Source of the DNA: Pseudoxanthomonas indica
GTDB lineage: Bacteria > Pseudomonadota > Gammaproteobacteria > Xanthomonadales > Xanthomonadaceae
Reading direction: 5' to 3'
DNA: 64,000 nucleotides
Assembly (NCBI RefSeq): GCF_900167565.1
Contig: NZ_FUZV01000002.1
Location: 310,001 to 374,000, forward strand
Shown here: positions 37,345 through 48,872 of the stretch, one piece after another
Layout of the letters: each line of letters starts with the position of its first letter
Numbering within the stretch: the first letter of the stretch is position 1
The notes under the pieces: model-generated
Seen by the model: only the letters and a program-made list of their open reading frames with translations
What the model was told of the DNA's origin: nothing
The model's database searches: none
Position numbers and translations under genes: made by a program

Positions 37345-39227
37345 ACGGCCCCTCGCGCACCTCGCCGCCGATCAAGAACCGCAACCGCGCGCGCTTCAAT
37401 CTGCGCGGCCGGCTGGCGCTGGTGATTGGCGCGCTCGGCCTCTGCTCGGTCAGCCTGGTCGGCCGAGCCGCCTACGTGCAGCTGGTCAACAACGATTTCT
37501 ACCAGCGCCAGGGTGATTCGCGCTTCCTGCGCGAGATTCCCATCCCGACCTCGCGCGGCATGATCACCGACCGCAACGGCGAGCCGGTGGCGGTGTCCTC
37601 GCCGGTGGAATCGGTGTGGGCCAACCCGCGCGAACTGATGAAGTTTCCGGATCGCCTGCCCGAACTGGCGCAGGCGCTGGGCGTGCCGGTCGAGCATTTG
37701 AACAATCGCCTGTCGCAGCGTGCCGACAAGGAATTCGTCTACCTCAAGCGCCGCATCAATCCGGACGAAGCGCACCGCATCCTGTCGCACAAGATTCCGG
37801 GCGTGTTCTCGCAGCGCGAATTCCGTCGCTTCTACCCGCAGGGTGAGGCGATGGCGCACGTATTGGGTTTCACCAACATCGATGATCGCGGCCAGGAAGG
37901 CCTGGAGCTGGCCTTCGACGAATGGCTGCGCGGCAAGCCCGGCGCCAAGAAGGTGATCCGCGACAACCGCGGCCGCATCGTCGAGAACGTGGATCTGGTG
38001 CGTTCGGCCGAGCCGGGCAAGGACCTGACCCTGAGCATCGATCGGCGCATCCAGTTCCTGGCTTACCGCGAACTGCGCAACGCACTGATCGAACACCAGG
38101 CCAGCAGCGGCTCGATGGTGATCCTGGATGTGGCCACCGGTGAAGTGCTGGCGATGGTCAGCCTGCCCACCTACAACCCCAACGCCGTCGGCCAGGCCGG
38201 TGCGGAAACGCGCCGCAACCGCGCCGTCACCGACGTGGTCGAGCCGGGTTCGACGATGAAGCCGATCACCGTGTCCGGTGCGCTCAAGGCCGGCGTGGTC
38301 ACGCCCAATACGCTGATCAACACTTCCCCCGGCTACATGTCGCTGGGCAAGTACACGATCAAGGACGTGCCGCGTAACAACGGCGTGCTGACGGTCACCG
38401 GCATCATCACCAAGAGCTCCAACATCGGCTCGGTCAAGCTGTCGGAAAAACTCTCCAGCGAATATTTCTACAACCATGTGCGCAGCTTTGGTTACGGCAG
38501 CGCGCCGGGCAGCGGTTTCCCGGGTGAAGCGGTCGGCATCCTGGCGCCGCCCTCGCGCTGGAACGGTTTGCAGAAAGCCACGATGTCCTATGGCTACGGC
38601 CTGTCGGTGACGCCGCTGCAGATTGCGCGCGCCTACGCCACGCTCGGCAACGGTGGCCGTCTGGTCACGCCCACCTTCGTCAAAGGCGAGCACCACGACA
38701 CCCAACAGGTGCTGGATCCGGCGATCGCGCAGGAAGTGGTCAACATGATGGAAACCGTGGTCACGCAGGGCGGCGCCAAGCGCGCCGGCGTGCTCGGTTA
38801 CCGCGTGGCCGGCAAGACCGGTACCGCGCGCCTGGCGTCGGGCGGCGGTTACGCGCGCGGCCGCTACGCCTCGCTGTTCGCCGGCCTGGTGCCGGCCAGC
38901 AATCCGCGTTTTGCCGCGGTCATCGTCATCAGCGATTCGCAGGAAGGCGGCTACTTCGGTGGCCTGGTGGCTGCGCCGGTGTTCCACAACGTCATGGACG
39001 GCGCGCTGCGCCTGATGGACGTGCCGCCGGATGACATCGAAACCTGGCTCGCCGCGCAGGCCAAGAGTGAAGGCAAGGCGGGCAAATCGAGCACGGCCAA
39101 CGCCGTCGCCACGCCGGCCGCGCTCACCGATTTCACCGACGATGCCGCCGACGTGACCGATACCGCCACGTTCGATGCGCCGGCCCCCGTCACTGCCACC
39201 GCACCCGTGCAGGGCGGTGTGCGATGA
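37341..39227 (+). CDS. ftsI: Peptidoglycan transpeptidase FtsI (PBP3)
   Basis: 628 residues from GTG 37341. Membrane anchor ~25-45 ([20 protein letters not shown]), pedestal domain ([20 protein letters not shown]), then transpeptidase with active-site [11 protein letters not shown] in [12 protein letters not shown] and KTG in [13 protein letters not shown]. Cross-links septal peptidoglycan with FtsW. A ~75-residue Ala/Thr/Asp-rich C-terminal tail extends past the catalytic domain. ATGA overlap with murE. Confidence 0.97.
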   Translation: MNGPSRTSPPIKNRNRARFNLRGRLALVIGALGLCSVSLVGRAAYVQLVNNDFYQRQGDSRFLREIPIPTSRGMITDRNGEPVAVSSPVESVWANPRELMKFPDRLPELAQALGVPVEHLNNRLSQRADKEFVYLKRRINPDEAHRILSHKIPGVFSQREFRRFYPQGEAMAHVLGFTNIDDRGQEGLELAFDEWLRGKPGAKKVIRDNRGRIVENVDLVRSAEPGKDLTLSIDRRIQFLAYRELRNALIEHQASSGSMVILDVATGEVLAMVSLPTYNPNAVGQAGAETRRNRAVTDVVEPGSTMKPITVSGALKAGVVTPNTLINTSPGYMSLGKYTIKDVPRNNGVLTVTGIITKSSNIGSVKLSEKLSSEYFYNHVRSFGYGSAPGSGFPGEAVGILAPPSRWNGLQKATMSYGYGLSVTPLQIARAYATLGNGGRLVTPTFVKGEHHDTQQVLDPAIAQEVVNMMETVVTQGGAKRAGVLGYRVAGKTGTARLASGGGYARGRYASLFAGLVPASNPRFAAVIVISDSQEGGYFGGLVAAPVFHNVMDGALRLMDVPPDDIETWLAAQAKSEGKAGKSSTANAVATPAALTDFTDDAADVTDTATFDAPAPVTATAPVQGGVR

Positions 39228-40708
39228 GGCGGATGATGGCCCTGGCCGAACTGCTGCCCGACGTGGACGTGCCGCGGGATCTGGTCGTGCGCGGCCTGGT
39301 GCAGGACAGTCGCGACATCGGTCCCGGCGATGCCTTCGTGGCCATCGCCGGCTTTGGCGCGCACGGCTTGAACTTCGTCGAGCAGGCCAGGCAGAAGGGC
39401 GCCAGTGCGATCCTGTTCGAGCCGCCGGTGCCGGCCGGATTGAGTGCGCCGCGCGACGCCATCGCCGTGCCCGGTTTGCGTGCACGCATGGGCGCGCTGG
39501 CGGATCGTTTCCACGCCTATCCCTCGCGTGACATGCGCATGGTCGGCGTGACCGGCACCAACGGTAAAACCTCCACCGTGCAGTTGCTGGCGCAGGCCTG
39601 GCATATCCGTGGCACCCGCTGCGGCAGCATCGGCACGCTCGGCGCGGGCATGTACGGCGAAGTGGTGCCGACCGGCTTCACCACCCCGCTGGTGCTGCAG
39701 ATGCATGCGTTGCTGGCGCAGCTGCGCGATTCGGGCGCCAAGGCGGTGGCGATGGAAGTCAGCTCGCACGCGCTGGATCAGGGCCGCGTGGATGCCGTGC
39801 ATTTCGATGTCGGCGTGTTCACCAACCTCACCCGCGATCACCTGGACTACCACGGCGACATGGCCAGCTACGGCGCGGCCAAGGCGCGCCTGTTCGCCTG
39901 GCCGGAGCTGAAGGCGGCGGTAATCAACCTGGATGACGACTACGGCCGCATCCTGCATGCGCAACTGCCCAAGGCGGTGCGCCCGGTCGGCGTCAGTTCG
40001 CGCGGCCAGGCCGATGCGGCGCTGCTCGCCACCGGATTGACCATGGACGCCAGCGGCATCGGCTTCCAGCTGGAAGCCGATGGCGAGTCGCATCCGGTCG
40101 CCTCGCGCCTGCTGGGTCGTTTCAATGTCGACAATCTGCTGGCGGTCGCAGGCGTGCTGTACGCGCTCGGCGAACCCGTGCTGGAAATCGCCCGCACGCT
40201 GTCGCGCCTGCAGCCGATCCATGGCCGCATGAACCGCCTCGGCGGCACCGTCGATGAGCGGCAGCGTCGCCTGCCGCTGGTGGTGATTGACTACGCGCAT
40301 ACCCCGGACGCGTTGGAACAGGCCTTGGCCAGCCTGCGCGACCACACCGCCGGCCGCCTGATCTGCGTGTTCGGCTGCGGCGGCGATCGCGACGCCGGCA
40401 AGCGTCCGCAAATGGCGGAGGCAGCCGAACGGCTGGCCGATCGCGTGATCGTCACCGATGACAACCCGCGTACCGAAGACGGCGACCGCATCGTCGCCGA
40501 CATCATGGCCGGCTTCGTCAACCCCTCGGCGGTGACTGTGCTGCGCGATCGCCGCGCGGCCATCGAGCGCGCCATTGGCGAAGCCGGTGAGAACGACATC
40601 GTGCTCATCGCCGGCAAAGGCCATGAGCCCTACCAGGAAATCAACGGCATCAAACATCCTTTTGACGACACCGGCGTCGCCCGGCAAGCGATGGAGGTGC
40701 GCGCATGA
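39224..40708 (+). CDS. murE: UDP-MurNAc-tripeptide synthetase (meso-DAP adding) MurE
   Basis: 494 residues. ATP-binding [20 protein letters not shown], substrate region [45 protein letters not shown] with the carbamylated Lys region, and [12 protein letters not shown], where the DNPR motif predicts meso-diaminopimelate rather than lysine. Adds the third residue of the stem peptide in the cytoplasm. Overlaps ftsI and murF by ATGA. Confidence 0.97.
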   Translation: MRRMMALAELLPDVDVPRDLVVRGLVQDSRDIGPGDAFVAIAGFGAHGLNFVEQARQKGASAILFEPPVPAGLSAPRDAIAVPGLRARMGALADRFHAYPSRDMRMVGVTGTNGKTSTVQLLAQAWHIRGTRCGSIGTLGAGMYGEVVPTGFTTPLVLQMHALLAQLRDSGAKAVAMEVSSHALDQGRVDAVHFDVGVFTNLTRDHLDYHGDMASYGAAKARLFAWPELKAAVINLDDDYGRILHAQLPKAVRPVGVSSRGQADAALLATGLTMDASGIGFQLEADGESHPVASRLLGRFNVDNLLAVAGVLYALGEPVLEIARTLSRLQPIHGRMNRLGGTVDERQRRLPLVVIDYAHTPDALEQALASLRDHTAGRLICVFGCGGDRDAGKRPQMAEAAERLADRVIVTDDNPRTEDGDRIVADIMAGFVNPSAVTVLRDRRAAIERAIGEAGENDIVLIAGKGHEPYQEINGIKHPFDDTGVARQAMEVRA

Positions 40709-42072
40709 AACGCCTGCCGCTTTCCCTGCTCGCCCATTGGTCCGGCGGCGAACTGCAGGGCGATGACGCGATCATCGCCGGCATCACCCAGGACACCCGC
40801 GCGCTGCAACCGGGCAGCCTGTACGTGGCGCTGCGTGGCGAGCGCTTCAACGGTCATGACTTCGCCTACGACGCCGCCATGCGCGGCGCCAGCGCACTGC
40901 TGGTCGAGCATGCGGTCAACGTGGACCTGCCGCAGATCATCGTCGGCGACAGCCAGCTAGCGCTGGCGCGCATCGCCACCGGCATCCACCAGGATCAGGG
41001 TGGCAAGGTGGTGGCCATCACCGGCAGCAACGGCAAGACCTCGGTGAAGTCGCTGATCGTGTCGATCCTGCAGCGCGCCGGCGTGACCTATTTCAATCCG
41101 GGCAACCGCAACAACGAGATCGGCCTGCCGCTGGCGGTCATCGATGCGCCGGACGACGCCGACTTCTCGGTGTACGAAATGGGCGCCGGCCAGCCCGGTG
41201 ATATCGCCTACCTCACCGACATCGTGCCGCCCGACGTGGCGCTGGTGAACAACGTCGCGGCCGCGCACCTGGAACGCATGGGTTCACTGCTGGGCGTGGC
41301 CGAAACCAAAGGCGCGATCTACGACGCGCTGCCGGCGGCGGGCACGGCGGTGATCAATGCCGACGATGCGTTTGCCGAGTACTTCGCCGAGAAAGTCGCC
41401 GATCGCCGCATCCTGCGCTACGGCCTGGAATCCAGCGCCGATATCACCGCGCAGGGGATCCAGCTCGGTGCGGACGGCAGTCGCTTCACCCTGGTCACGC
41501 CGCAGGGCGAGATCGCGGTGGAGCTGCACCTGCCCGGTCGCCACAACGTGCTCAACGCGCTAGCCGCGGCTTCGCTGGCGCTGGCCTGCGACGTGTCGTT
41601 GCGCATGATCGCCGAAGGCCTGGCCGCGGCGCAGCCGGTGGCCGGCCGCCAGATCGCGCACACCCTGGGCAGTGGCGCCGTGCTGATCGATGACAGCTAC
41701 AACGCCAATCCAGGCTCGCTGGCAGCCGCCATCGATACGCTGGCGGCAGGCGCGGGCGAGGCCTGGCTGGTGCTGGGCGACATGCGCGAACTGGGCGCCG
41801 ACGCCATCGCCCTGCATGCCGATGCCGGTCGCCGCGCGCGCGATGCGGGCATCAAGCGCCTCTACACCCTGGGACCGCTGAGCCAGGCCGCCACCACGGC
41901 GTTCGGCGAAGGCGCCCGCCATTTCGATACCCACAAGATCCTGGCTGATGCATTGCGCGTCGATCTCCACGCCGGTGTGCGCTGCCTGATCAAGGGCTCG
42001 CGCGGCAGCGCCATGGACAAGATCGTCACCGCCCTGCTGTCCGAAGGGGAGGGCAAACCGCATGTTGCTTGA
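40705..42072 (+). CDS. murF: UDP-MurNAc-pentapeptide synthetase MurF
   Basis: 455 residues. [20 protein letters not shown] (P-loop), [51 protein letters not shown] and [17 protein letters not shown] are MurF signatures. Adds D-Ala-D-Ala, the product of the Ddl encoded at 47062-48030. The 3' end overlaps mraY by 11 bases. Confidence 0.97.
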   Translation: MKRLPLSLLAHWSGGELQGDDAIIAGITQDTRALQPGSLYVALRGERFNGHDFAYDAAMRGASALLVEHAVNVDLPQIIVGDSQLALARIATGIHQDQGGKVVAITGSNGKTSVKSLIVSILQRAGVTYFNPGNRNNEIGLPLAVIDAPDDADFSVYEMGAGQPGDIAYLTDIVPPDVALVNNVAAAHLERMGSLLGVAETKGAIYDALPAAGTAVINADDAFAEYFAEKVADRRILRYGLESSADITAQGIQLGADGSRFTLVTPQGEIAVELHLPGRHNVLNALAAASLALACDVSLRMIAEGLAAAQPVAGRQIAHTLGSGAVLIDDSYNANPGSLAAAIDTLAAGAGEAWLVLGDMRELGADAIALHADAGRRARDAGIKRLYTLGPLSQAATTAFGEGARHFDTHKILADALRVDLHAGVRCLIKGSRGSAMDKIVTALLSEGEGKPHVA

Positions 42073-43147
42073 ACTCGCTCGCTGGTTGCAGAGCCTGGAA
42101 AATTTCTTCGGCCTGTTCGGCTACCTGACTTTCCGCGGCATCCTGGCGGCGCTGACATCGTTGGCGCTTTCGCTGTGGTGGGGACCGGCGGTGATCCGTC
42201 GCCTGGCCCAGTTCAAGGGTGGCCAGCCGATCCGCCAGGACGGCCCGCAGACGCATTTCTCCAAGGCCGGCACGCCGACCATGGGCGGCGGCCTGATCCT
42301 GATGACCGTGCTGGCCGCGGTGTTGCTGTGGGGTGACCTGCGCAACAAGTATGTGTGGGTGGTATTGCTGGTGATGTTGGCCTTTGGCGCCATCGGCTGG
42401 TACGACGACTGGATCAAGATCGTCCGCCGCGATCCGAACGGCCTGAAGTCGCGCTGGAAGTATCTGGCCCAATCCGTGTTCGGGCTGATCGCCGGCCTGT
42501 ACCTGTATCTGTACGCCGACGTGCCGGCGGCGACCACCTTCTATGTGCCGTTCTTCAAATCGATCGCCTTGCCGCTGGCCGGCATCAGCTTCGTGGCGAT
42601 CGCCTACTTCTGGATTGTCGGCTTCTCCAACGCGGTCAACCTGACCGACGGCCTGGATGGCCTGGCGATCATGCCGACCGTGCTGGTCGCCTGTGCACTG
42701 GGCATCTTCGCCTACGCCTCCGGCAACGCGGTGTTCTCCAACTATCTGCAGATTCCGCAGGTGCCGGGAGCGGGCGAGCTGGTGATCATCTGCGCGGCCA
42801 TCGCCGGCGCAGGCCTGGGCTTCCTGTGGTTCAACACCTATCCGGCCATGGTGTTCATGGGCGACATCGGCGCGCTGGCGCTGGGCGCGGTGCTGGGCGC
42901 CATTGCCGTGATCGTCCGCCAGGAACTGGTGCTGGTGATCATGGGCGGCATCTTCGTCATCGAAACGCTGTCGGTGATGATCCAGGTGGCTTCGTTCAAG
43001 CTCACCGGCAAGCGCGTGTTCCGGATGGCGCCGATCCATCACCACTTCGAGCTCAAGGGCTGGCCGGAGCCGCGCGTGATCGTGCGCTTCTGGATCATTT
43101 CGGTGGTGCTGGTGCTGATTGGCCTGGCCACGTTGAAGGTGCGCTGA
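42062..43147 (+). CDS. mraY: Phospho-MurNAc-pentapeptide transferase MraY
   Basis: 361 residues with ten predicted transmembrane spans. Makes lipid I from UDP-MurNAc-pentapeptide and undecaprenyl phosphate. Motifs: [27 protein letters not shown] (catalytic Asp pair), [39 protein letters not shown] and the HHHFEL-type [20 protein letters not shown]. Its stop overlaps ftsW as TGATG; murD, which normally sits here, is absent. Confidence 0.98.
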   Translation: MLLELARWLQSLENFFGLFGYLTFRGILAALTSLALSLWWGPAVIRRLAQFKGGQPIRQDGPQTHFSKAGTPTMGGGLILMTVLAAVLLWGDLRNKYVWVVLLVMLAFGAIGWYDDWIKIVRRDPNGLKSRWKYLAQSVFGLIAGLYLYLYADVPAATTFYVPFFKSIALPLAGISFVAIAYFWIVGFSNAVNLTDGLDGLAIMPTVLVACALGIFAYASGNAVFSNYLQIPQVPGAGELVIICAAIAGAGLGFLWFNTYPAMVFMGDIGALALGAVLGAIAVIVRQELVLVIMGGIFVIETLSVMIQVASFKLTGKRVFRMAPIHHHFELKGWPEPRVIVRFWIISVVLVLIGLATLKVR

Positions 43148-44472
43148 TGAACGATCGCGCCCGCCAAGCCACGCGCCTGGAAGCCATCGGAGGTCGCTAC
43201 GACCCGTGGCTGCTGGGCGCTGCGCTGGCGCTGGCGTCGCTGGGCGTGGTGATGGTGGCGTCGAGCTCGATCTCGCAGACTGCCAGCCCGTTCTACTACC
43301 TGATCCGCCACGTGCTGTTCCTGGGCGTGGGCATCGGCCTGGCCGTGTGGGCCATGCGCACCGAGCTCAAGACCATCGAGCACTACAACCAGTTGCTGCT
43401 GCTGGGTTGCGTGGGCCTGCTGGTGTTGGTGTTCGTGCCCGGCCTGGGCCAGAGCGTGAAAGGCGCGCACCGCTGGATCAACCTGGGCGTGTCCAACTTC
43501 CAGGTGGTGGAAGCGGTCAAGGTGTTCTTCATCGTCTGGCTGGCTAGTTACCTGGTGCGTTTCCGCGACGAGGTCAACGCCACCTGGACCGCGATGCTCA
43601 AGCCGCTGGGCGTGGTGGTGGTGCTGGTCGGGCTGTTGCTGATGCAGCCGGACTTTGGTTCCTCGTCGCTGTTGCTGTCGATCACCGCCGGCATGCTGGT
43701 GCTGGGCGGGGTCAACATGCCGCGCATGTTCGGCCCGGTGCTGGTCGGCCTGCCGGTGCTGGCGGTCATCGCCATCGCCGAGCCGTATCGCATGCGCCGC
43801 CTGACCTCCTTCGCCGATCCGTGGGCGGATCCGTTCGGCAGCGGGTACCAGCTGACCAATGCGCTGATGGCCATCGGCCGCGGTGAGTGGACCGGCATCG
43901 GCCTGGGCGGTTCGGTGCTCAAGCTCAACTACCTGCCTGAAGTGCACACCGACTTCATCTTCTCGGTCATCGGCGAGGAACTCGGCTTTGCCGGCATCTG
44001 CCTGGTGATCGCGCTGTATGCGCTGCTGGTCGGCCGTGCGTTCTGGGTGGGCCTGCGCTGCGTGGAAATGGGCCGGCATTTTGCCGGCTACTGCGCGTTC
44101 GGCATCGCCCTGTGGATTGGCCTGCAGAGCTTCGTCTCGATGGGCGTCAACCTGGGACTGCTGCCGACCAAGGGGCTGACCCTGCCGCTGATTTCTTCCG
44201 GCGGGTCCAGCGTGCTGATGACGTGCGTGGCCATGGGCCTGTTACTGCGCGTGTCGTACGAACTGGATCGCGCAGCACGCCAGGTGGCCTTGCGTGGCGA
44301 AGCGCTCGGTGATGTCCCCGCCAGTGCCGACCCGGCTGCGGCTCCGTCGCGCGATGCCGCGCCGGTCAGTGCAACGGCTGCCGCGGCGGCCGCGCAGGTA
44401 ACGGCGCCGGCCGTGCGCGGCACCAGTCGACTGCGCCAGCGCATCGAACCGATCTTCGAGAGGATGGCATGA
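43147..44472 (+). CDS. ftsW: Septal peptidoglycan glycosyltransferase FtsW
   Basis: 441 residues from ATG 43147. SEDS family with ~10 spans: [72 protein letters not shown] and [20 protein letters not shown]. Polymerises lipid II with FtsI. The C-terminal ~65 residues are a cytoplasmic Ala/Pro/Arg-rich tail. ATGA overlap with murG. Confidence 0.97.
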   Translation: MNDRARQATRLEAIGGRYDPWLLGAALALASLGVVMVASSSISQTASPFYYLIRHVLFLGVGIGLAVWAMRTELKTIEHYNQLLLLGCVGLLVLVFVPGLGQSVKGAHRWINLGVSNFQVVEAVKVFFIVWLASYLVRFRDEVNATWTAMLKPLGVVVVLVGLLLMQPDFGSSSLLLSITAGMLVLGGVNMPRMFGPVLVGLPVLAVIAIAEPYRMRRLTSFADPWADPFGSGYQLTNALMAIGRGEWTGIGLGGSVLKLNYLPEVHTDFIFSVIGEELGFAGICLVIALYALLVGRAFWVGLRCVEMGRHFAGYCAFGIALWIGLQSFVSMGVNLGLLPTKGLTLPLISSGGSSVLMTCVAMGLLLRVSYELDRAARQVALRGEALGDVPASADPAAAPSRDAAPVSATAAAAAAQVTAPAVRGTSRLRQRIEPIFERMA

Positions 44473-45566
44473 GCAGCGCCACGCCCTCGATCGCCTCCTC
44501 CGCACCGGTGATGGTGCTGGCCGGTGGTACTGGTGGCCATATCTTCCCGGCGCTGGCCGTGGCCAAGGTGCTGCGCTCGCGCGGCGTGCCGGTCACCTGG
44601 CTGGGCGCCGACGGCGCCATGGAAACCCGGCTCGTACCGCCGCATGGCATTCATCTGGACACGCTGGCCATCGCCGGCCTGCGTGGCAAGGGCAAGGCCA
44701 CCTTGCTGGCGGCGCCGCTGCGGGTGGCGCGCGCGGTGATGTCGGCCATGGGCGTGCTGCGTGCGCGCAAGCCGCGCGCGGTGATCAGCTTTGGCGGCTT
44801 TGCCGCCGGTCCCGGTGGCATGGCCGCGCGCCTGCTCGGCAAGCCGTTGCTGGTGCACGAACAGAACCGCGCGCCGGGCTTTACCAATCGCGTGCTGGTG
44901 CGCTTCGCGCGCCGCGTGCTGACCGGTTTCCCGGGCAGCTTCGCCCAGCGCGAGGAATACGTAGGCAATCCGGTGCGCGAAGAAATCGCCGCCATCGCAC
45001 CGCCGAGGCAACGCATGGCCGAGCGTGTCGGTCCCCTGCGTTTGCTGGTGCTGGGTGGCAGCCAGGGTGCGCGTGCGCTGAACCAGGCGGTGCCCAAGGC
45101 GCTGGCGATGCTGGGCGCGGAGTTCCGCGTCGACGTGCGTCACCAGTGTGGCGAAAAAATGCGCGAACAAGCCGCGCAGTGCTACGCCCAGGCCGGCGTG
45201 GAAGCCAGCGTGGAAGCCTTCATCACCGACATGGCCGGCGCCTATGCCTGGGCTGATCTGGTGGTGTGCCGCGCCGGTGCATCCACGCTCGCCGAACTGT
45301 GCGCGGCGGGCGTGGGCAGCATCCTGGTGCCGTTCCCGCAAGCCGTGGACGACCACCAGACCCGCAATGCCGAATTTCTGGTCGAACGCCACGCCGCCAT
45401 CCTGTTCAAGCAGGACGACTACCTGGCAGAACGCCTGCACGGCGCACTGAGCGATCTGGCCAGCCACGCCGACAAGCGCGTGGCGATGGCCGAGTCCGCG
45501 CGTGCGCTGGCCAAGACCGATGCAGCCGATCGCATCGCCGACATCATCCTGGAAGAGAGCAAATGA
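44469..45566 (+). CDS. murG: UDP-GlcNAc:lipid I N-acetylglucosaminyltransferase MurG
   Basis: 365 residues. GT-B fold with [20 protein letters not shown] (first Gly loop), [50 protein letters not shown] and [20 protein letters not shown] with [14 protein letters not shown] for UDP-GlcNAc. Makes lipid II on the inner membrane face. Its TGA is overlapped by the ATG of a 13-codon mini-ORF that leads into murC. Confidence 0.97.
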   Translation: MSSATPSIASSAPVMVLAGGTGGHIFPALAVAKVLRSRGVPVTWLGADGAMETRLVPPHGIHLDTLAIAGLRGKGKATLLAAPLRVARAVMSAMGVLRARKPRAVISFGGFAAGPGGMAARLLGKPLLVHEQNRAPGFTNRVLVRFARRVLTGFPGSFAQREEYVGNPVREEIAAIAPPRQRMAERVGPLRLLVLGGSQGARALNQAVPKALAMLGAEFRVDVRHQCGEKMREQAAQCYAQAGVEASVEAFITDMAGAYAWADLVVCRAGASTLAELCAAGVGSILVPFPQAVDDHQTRNAEFLVERHAAILFKQDDYLAERLHGALSDLASHADKRVAMAESARALAKTDAADRIADIILEESK

Positions 45567-45604
45567 GCAGCAAGCAGTACCGCAACAAGGGAGCACGCGC
45601 ATGA
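45563..45604 (+). CDS. 13-codon mini-ORF bridging murG and murC
   Basis: ATG 45563 overlaps the murG stop (ATGA) and the frame [13 protein letters not shown] ends at TGA 45602-45604, which overlaps the murC ATG 45601 (ATGA). So the 34-base murG-murC gap is itself spanned by a coupled mini-ORF. An AAGGGAG site near 45587-45593 lies inside it, in place to serve murC. The peptide is probably not functional itself; it may keep ribosomes moving between the two genes, or it may be chance. Confidence 0.35.
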   Translation: MSSKQYRNKGARA

Positions 45605-47058
45605 TGGCCGCCGCACGCGAACGTCGCCTGCAGCACACCGGCAACCTGGCGGGCGAGTTCCGCCGCGTCCATTTCGTCGGCATCGGTGGCTCGGGCATGA
45701 GCGGTATCGCCGAGGTGCTGTGCACGCTGGGCTATGAAGTCTCCGGTTCGGACAACGCCGACAACGCCTCCACGCGCCGGCTGGCGTCGCTGGGTGCACG
45801 CGTCATGCGCGGCCACAATGCCTCCAACGTGCTGGGCACCGATTGCGTGGTGGTCTCCAGCGCCATCAAGAACGACAACCCCGAACTGATGGAAGCGCGC
45901 TCGCAGCGCATTCCGATCGTGCCGCGCGCGGCGATGCTGGCCGAGCTGATGCGCTTCCGTCGCGGCATTGCCGTGGCCGGCACCCATGGCAAGACCACCA
46001 CCACCAGCCTGACCGCCGCGATCCTGAGCGAGGGTGGCCTGGATCCGACCTTCGTCATCGGTGGCCAGCTGCTCGCGGCCGGCGCCAACGCCAAGCTCGG
46101 CGATGGCCAGTGGCTGGTGGCCGAGGCGGATGAAAGCGATGGCAGCTTCCTGCGCCTGAATCCGCTGATCGCGATCATCACCAACATCGACGCCGATCAT
46201 CTGGAGAACTACGGCAACGATTTCGAGCGGGTCAAGGAAGCCTTCGCCGAGTTCCTGCAGCGCCTGCCGTTCTACGGCCTGGCGGTGCTGTGCATCGATG
46301 ATCCGGAAGTAGCCGCGCTGGCCGCGGAAACCCCGCGCCACGTGATGACCTACGGCTTTGCCGCCAACGCCGACGTGCGTGCGGAAAACGTCAGCCAGGA
46401 CGCCGGCCGCATGCGCTTCAGCCTGCGCCTGCCGGAAGACGTGAGCATCGACGTGACCTTGGCGCTGCCGGGCCGGCACAACGTGCAGAACGCGCTCGCT
46501 GCCGCCGCCGTGGCCTGGCAGTTGGGCGTGTCGCCGCAGAACATCGGCGCCGCGCTGGAGAAGTTCGCCGGCATCGGGCGACGTTTCAACGATCTGGGCA
46601 CGGTCACCACCGCGCAGGGCGCACGCGTGCAACTGGTCGACGACTACGGTCACCACCCCAGGGAACTGGCGGCCGTGTTCGCCGCCGCGCGTGGCGGTTG
46701 GCCGGACAAGCGCCTGGTGGTCGCCTTCCAGCCGCATCGCTACAGCCGCACGCGGGATCAGTTCGACGCCTTTGCGGCGGTGCTCTCCGAAGCCGACGCG
46801 CTGGTCTTGAGCGAGGTGTATCCGGCCGGCGAAGCGCCGATTGCCGGCGCCGACGCAAAGTCGCTGGCGCGCGCGATCCGTGCGCGTGGCCGCAATGAAC
46901 CGGTGGTGGTGAGCCAGGTCGGTGATCTGGTGGACGTGCTGCCCGACGTGCTGCGCGACGGCGATCTGCTGTTGCTGATGGGCGCCGGCGATATCGGTCA
47001 TGTGTCGCAGCAGTTGGCGGCGCATGGCTTTGTCAAACCGAATGATGCCAAGGCCTGA
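45601..47058 (+). CDS. murC: UDP-N-acetylmuramate-L-alanine ligase MurC
   Basis: 485 residues from ATG 45601 (a second ATG follows at 45604), with AAGGGAG upstream. [40 protein letters not shown] (P-loop), [53 protein letters not shown] and [11 protein letters not shown] are MurC hallmarks. Adds L-Ala to UDP-MurNAc. An in-frame upstream extension into murG is not needed. Confidence 0.97.
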   Translation: MMAAARERRLQHTGNLAGEFRRVHFVGIGGSGMSGIAEVLCTLGYEVSGSDNADNASTRRLASLGARVMRGHNASNVLGTDCVVVSSAIKNDNPELMEARSQRIPIVPRAAMLAELMRFRRGIAVAGTHGKTTTTSLTAAILSEGGLDPTFVIGGQLLAAGANAKLGDGQWLVAEADESDGSFLRLNPLIAIITNIDADHLENYGNDFERVKEAFAEFLQRLPFYGLAVLCIDDPEVAALAAETPRHVMTYGFAANADVRAENVSQDAGRMRFSLRLPEDVSIDVTLALPGRHNVQNALAAAAVAWQLGVSPQNIGAALEKFAGIGRRFNDLGTVTTAQGARVQLVDDYGHHPRELAAVFAAARGGWPDKRLVVAFQPHRYSRTRDQFDAFAAVLSEADALVLSEVYPAGEAPIAGADAKSLARAIRARGRNEPVVVSQVGDLVDVLPDVLRDGDLLLLMGAGDIGHVSQQLAAHGFVKPNDAKA

Positions 47059-47061
47059 GTG

Positions 47062-48030
47062 ATGAGCAGTTTCGTGTTCCCATCGCCCCGCGTGACCGAC
47101 CCGGCCCAGTTCGGCCGCGTCGCCGTGCTGCTGGGCGGTACCTCCAGCGAGGCCGAAGTCTCGCGCGACTCCGGCCGCAACGTGCTGGAAGCACTGCGTG
47201 CGCGCGGTGTGGACGCCGTGGCGGTGGATGGCATTCCGGCGCTGGCCGAGGCGCTCGTGCAGCGCCGCTTTGATCGCGTCTTCAACATCCTGCATGGCCA
47301 CAAGGGCGGCGGCGAAGACGGCGTGGTGCAGGGGCTGATGGAAGCCTTCGGCATGCCCTACACCGGCTCGCCGGTATTGGGTTCGGCGCTGAGCATGGAC
47401 AAGGTGCGGACCAAGCAGGTGTGGTTGTCGCTGGGCCTGCCGACGCCGCGTTACGTGCGCCTGCTCAAGGGCGATGACGTCCACGCCGCCGCGCGCTCGC
47501 TGGGGCTGCCGGTGATCGTCAAGCCGGCCAATGAAGGCTCCAGCGTCGGCGTGACCCGGGTCTTCGCCGATGCCGATCTGGATTCGGCGGTGGAGCTGGC
47601 CATCCGTTACGACGGCGAACTGCTGATGGAGCAGTTGATTGAAGGCGACGAACTGACCGTGGCCGTGCTGGGTGATATCGCGCTGCCTTCGATCCGAATC
47701 GTGCCCAAGGGCCAGTGGTACGACTACCACGCCAAGTACGTGGCCGAGGACACCCAGTACCTGTGCCCGGGCCTGGAAGGCGCGGCCGAGGAAGAAATCC
47801 GCGACATCGCGCTGGCCGCGTTCCGCGCCGCCGGCTGCCGTGGCTGGGGCCGCGTGGACGTGATGCGGGATCGCAACAGCGGCCGCTTCTATCTGCTTGA
47901 AGTCAACACTGCGCCGGGCATGACCAGCCACTCGCTGGTGCCCAAGTCTGCCGGCAAGGCAGGCCTGGGTTTCGAAGAACTGTGCTGGCGGATCCTGGAA
48001 CAGACACTGCCGGAGGAAACCTTGGCGTGA
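47062..48030 (+). CDS. ddlB: D-alanine-D-alanine ligase
   Basis: 322 residues from ATG 47062 (GTG 47059 directly before it is possible). ATP-grasp enzyme: [83 protein letters not shown] and [20 protein letters not shown]. Supplies D-Ala-D-Ala to MurF. The stop overlaps ftsQ (GTGA). Confidence 0.97.
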   Translation: MSSFVFPSPRVTDPAQFGRVAVLLGGTSSEAEVSRDSGRNVLEALRARGVDAVAVDGIPALAEALVQRRFDRVFNILHGHKGGGEDGVVQGLMEAFGMPYTGSPVLGSALSMDKVRTKQVWLSLGLPTPRYVRLLKGDDVHAAARSLGLPVIVKPANEGSSVGVTRVFADADLDSAVELAIRYDGELLMEQLIEGDELTVAVLGDIALPSIRIVPKGQWYDYHAKYVAEDTQYLCPGLEGAAEEEIRDIALAAFRAAGCRGWGRVDVMRDRNSGRFYLLEVNTAPGMTSHSLVPKSAGKAGLGFEELCWRILEQTLPEETLA

Positions 48031-48872
48031 GCGCCCTGTTGCGCATCCTGGCGTGGGTCTTGGCGGTGGCGCTCGTAGCGCTGCCGGTCGTGGCCGTGGT
48101 CAATGGCTGGATCGGCGCCGATCGCTGGCCGTTGAGCAAGCTGCGCGTGCACGGCGAGTTCAAGCGCGTGGATGCCAACCAGTTGCGCGGTGCGCTGCTG
48201 CCGTACGCCAAGCGCGGCTTCTTCGCGGTGGATCTGCAGCAGGCGCAGGACGCCATCGAGAAGTTGCCATGGGTGGAGCGCGCCGAAGTGCGCAAGCGTT
48301 GGCCGGACGTGCTGGAAGTGAGCATCGTCGAACACCGCCCGTTCGCGCGCTGGGGTGATGATCGCCTGCTGTCCGAACACGGCCACCTGTTCCCCACACC
48401 CAAGGCGCTGGAAGGTCTGAAGCTGCCGCAGCTGGGCGGACCGGATTCGCAGGTGATGGAAGTGGTGGCGCTGTACAACGAATCGCGCCAGCTGTTCGCG
48501 CCGCTGGGCATGCAGGTGGACAGCCTGGTGATGGATCGCCGTGGCAGCTGGACGCTGTTGCTGGCCAACGGTACCGAAGTGGTGATTGGCCGCGCCGACG
48601 CGCGCCCGCGCCTGACCCGCTTCGTGCGGATGCTGCCGCAGATCCTGGGCCGCACCGACGAAGCGCTGCAGCGCGCCGACCTGCGTTACACCAACGGATT
48701 TGCCCTGACCTGGAAGAGCGGCCGCAGCAACGGCGCCGCCAGTGCCGCGCCTGCCGCCACGCCTTCCACTGTCGTCGCCGCGCCCGTGGCCGCGGTAGTG
48801 CGCGCGGTGCGCGCGCACACGCTTGCTCACGGCATCACTCCTTTCCACCCCATTTCTGGTTTCGCAACATGA
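48027..48872 (+). CDS. ftsQ: Cell division protein FtsQ
   Basis: 281 residues from GTG 48027, with GGAGG at 48012-48016. Single N-terminal span ([20 protein letters not shown]), POTRA domain ([40 protein letters not shown]) and the FtsQ beta domain ([40 protein letters not shown]). Scaffold of FtsQLB. The C-terminal ~60 residues are Ala/Val-rich. ATGA overlap with ftsA. Confidence 0.94.
   Translation: MSALLRILAWVLAVALVALPVVAVVNGWIGADRWPLSKLRVHGEFKRVDANQLRGALLPYAKRGFFAVDLQQAQDAIEKLPWVERAEVRKRWPDVLEVSIVEHRPFARWGDDRLLSEHGHLFPTPKALEGLKLPQLGGPDSQVMEVVALYNESRQLFAPLGMQVDSLVMDRRGSWTLLLANGTEVVIGRADARPRLTRFVRMLPQILGRTDEALQRADLRYTNGFALTWKSGRSNGAASAAPAATPSTVVAAPVAAVVRAVRAHTLAHGITPFHPISGFAT

Noticed and set aside
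45544-47931. 795-codon minus-strand frame opposite murC and ddlB
   Set aside because: Low-complexity His/Gln/Arg/Gly-rich shadow of two conserved genes.
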